Assembly (NCBI RefSeq): GCF_023700755.1
Contig: NZ_JAMKOJ010000004.1
Span: 450,030 to 487,673 of the forward strand
Direction of reading: 5' to 3'
Length of the DNA stretch: 37,644 bases
DNA from: Allorhizobium sonneratiae
GTDB lineage: Bacteria > Pseudomonadota > Alphaproteobacteria > Rhizobiales > Rhizobiaceae
The stretch's first letter is position 1. Each line of letters opens with the position of its first letter. The notes under the pieces are model-generated. The model did not search any database. It was not told where the DNA came from and worked only from the letters and a program-made list of their open reading frames with translations. Positions 36,926 through 37,644 of the stretch are shown here, in pieces. The translations under genes were made by a program, and so were the position numbers.

Positions 36926-37527
36926 AGCTCGATCCTTTCTACCTGATTGTCGACAGCGCCGACTGGATCGAACGCCTCGTGCCTCTGGGCGTGAGGCTGG
37001 TGCAACTGCGGATGAAAGATGGGGATGAGGTGGTGCTGCGCGCCCATATCCGCCGGGCGAAAACGGTCTGTGCCGCCCATAATTGCCAGCTCATTCTCAA
37101 CGATTATTGGCAGCTTGCCCTTGAAGAAGGCTGTGATGCTCTCCATTTAGGGCAGGAAGATATGGCAGACGCCGATCTTAACGCCATCCGTCGTGCCGGG
37201 ATCAAATTCGGTCTTTCGACCCATGACGAGGCGGAGCTTGAAACGGCGCTGGCGGCAAAGCCGGATTATGTCGCTTTGGGGCCAATCTGGCCAACCATTC
37301 TGAAGACAATGAAATGGGACCCGCAAGGGCTTGAACGTTTGCAGACATGGCGAAACCGTATCGGCTCTTTGCCATTGGTGGCGATTGGCGGTGTCACAGT
37401 CGAAAAACTCGACGGCGTTTTTGCCAAGGGCGCTGATAGCGCAGCCGTGGTGACCGATATTCTCCGGCATGAAAACCCGGAGGAGAGAACCAAAAGCTGG
37501 CTTGAACGGACACGACAGTGGAGATGA
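36922..37527 (+). CDS. thiE: Thiamine-phosphate synthase ThiE
   Basis: 201 aa TIM-barrel enzyme coupling HMP-PP and thiazole phosphate into thiamine phosphate. Recognisable: [57 protein letters not shown], and [28 protein letters not shown]. It ends the operon. thiD (HMP-P kinase) and thiF are not in the window and must lie elsewhere, as in many rhizobia. The remaining 37528-37644 shows no gene or clear terminator. Confidence 0.94.
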   Translation: MKLDPFYLIVDSADWIERLVPLGVRLVQLRMKDGDEVVLRAHIRRAKTVCAAHNCQLILNDYWQLALEEGCDALHLGQEDMADADLNAIRRAGIKFGLSTHDEAELETALAAKPDYVALGPIWPTILKTMKWDPQGLERLQTWRNRIGSLPLVAIGGVTVEKLDGVFAKGADSAAVVTDILRHENPEERTKSWLERTRQWR

Positions 37528-37644
37528 GCGGAGACAGAGAAAAGGATTCTGCTTTTTCCTCTTCAAAACCAGCAGGTTACAAAAAAGTAGTCTGTGAAGT
37601 ATGAAAATGGTTTGACAGTAATGGGAGTTGGCCGTAGAAGGGCG

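Noticed and set aside
37528..37644. Terminator after thiE
   Set aside because: A-rich and T-rich runs are present, but no stem of convincing length could be drawn.

Overview
The window reads as a stretch of an alphaproteobacterial genome, most probably a plant- or soil-associated member of the Rhizobiaceae (Rhizobium/Agrobacterium/Allorhizobium type). The reasons are GC-rich coding DNA, an acdR-acdS (ACC deaminase) pair, a TPP-riboswitch-led thiCOSGE operon, a small-RNA locus with repeated CCTCCTCCC hairpin loops as in the rhizobial alpha-r14/cuckoo families, and rhizobial-type palindromic intergenic elements. The species call is inference. No tRNA, rRNA, transposase, phage gene or CRISPR was seen. 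Almost every gene is a catabolic enzyme, a transporter or a one-component regulator.

Layout. (1) 1-2528: an ATP-grasp ligase overlapping an MFS permease, possibly the end of a dipeptide-type natural product cluster. (2) 2491-9312: a GntR regulator divergent from an aromatic ring-cleavage cluster: ACMSD-like amidohydrolase, two-domain type I extradiol dioxygenase, MhpA-like flavin hydroxylase, MFS importer and FAH-family hydrolase. The active-site residues are all visible but the substrate is unknown. (3) 9573-11414: a divergent AraC regulator/SDR pair. (4) 11437-18609: a 5-oxoprolinase locus on the minus strand (pxpA, DUF1445, fused pxpBC, biotin carboxylase-BCCP, and an NRAMP-fold transporter lacking the metal motif) with a divergent GntR gene. 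(5) 18610-20252: acdR/acdS. (6) 20295-24074: an unrecognised small gene, a SulP-STAS anion transporter behind a palindromic repeat, a four-hairpin anti-Shine-Dalgarno sRNA locus, and an exported pentapeptide-repeat protein. (7) 24083-27436: a LysR regulator divergent from glutaryl-CoA dehydrogenase and a family III CoA-transferase (glutarate use). (8) 27546-32887: an exported NTF2/SnoaL-like protein, then a D-residue peptide/amino-acid group: DmpA-type aminopeptidase, D-amino-acid transaminase, S12 D-aminopeptidase and M19 dipeptidase. (9) 32905-37527: promoter, TPP riboswitch and thiC-thiO-thiS-thiG-thiE.

How they may fit together. Most units take scarce rhizosphere or cell-wall compounds to central metabolites: aromatic acids, 5-oxoproline, ACC, glutarate and D-peptides. 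DUF1445 proteins are linked to D-glutamate/5-oxo-D-proline chemistry, and D-amino-acid transaminase makes D-glutamate, so units 4 and 8 could be connected (inference). The most noteworthy points are the four-loop sRNA, the split urea-carboxylase-like enzyme set inside the pxp locus, the NRAMP relative without its metal site, and the substrate-unknown ring-cleavage operon.
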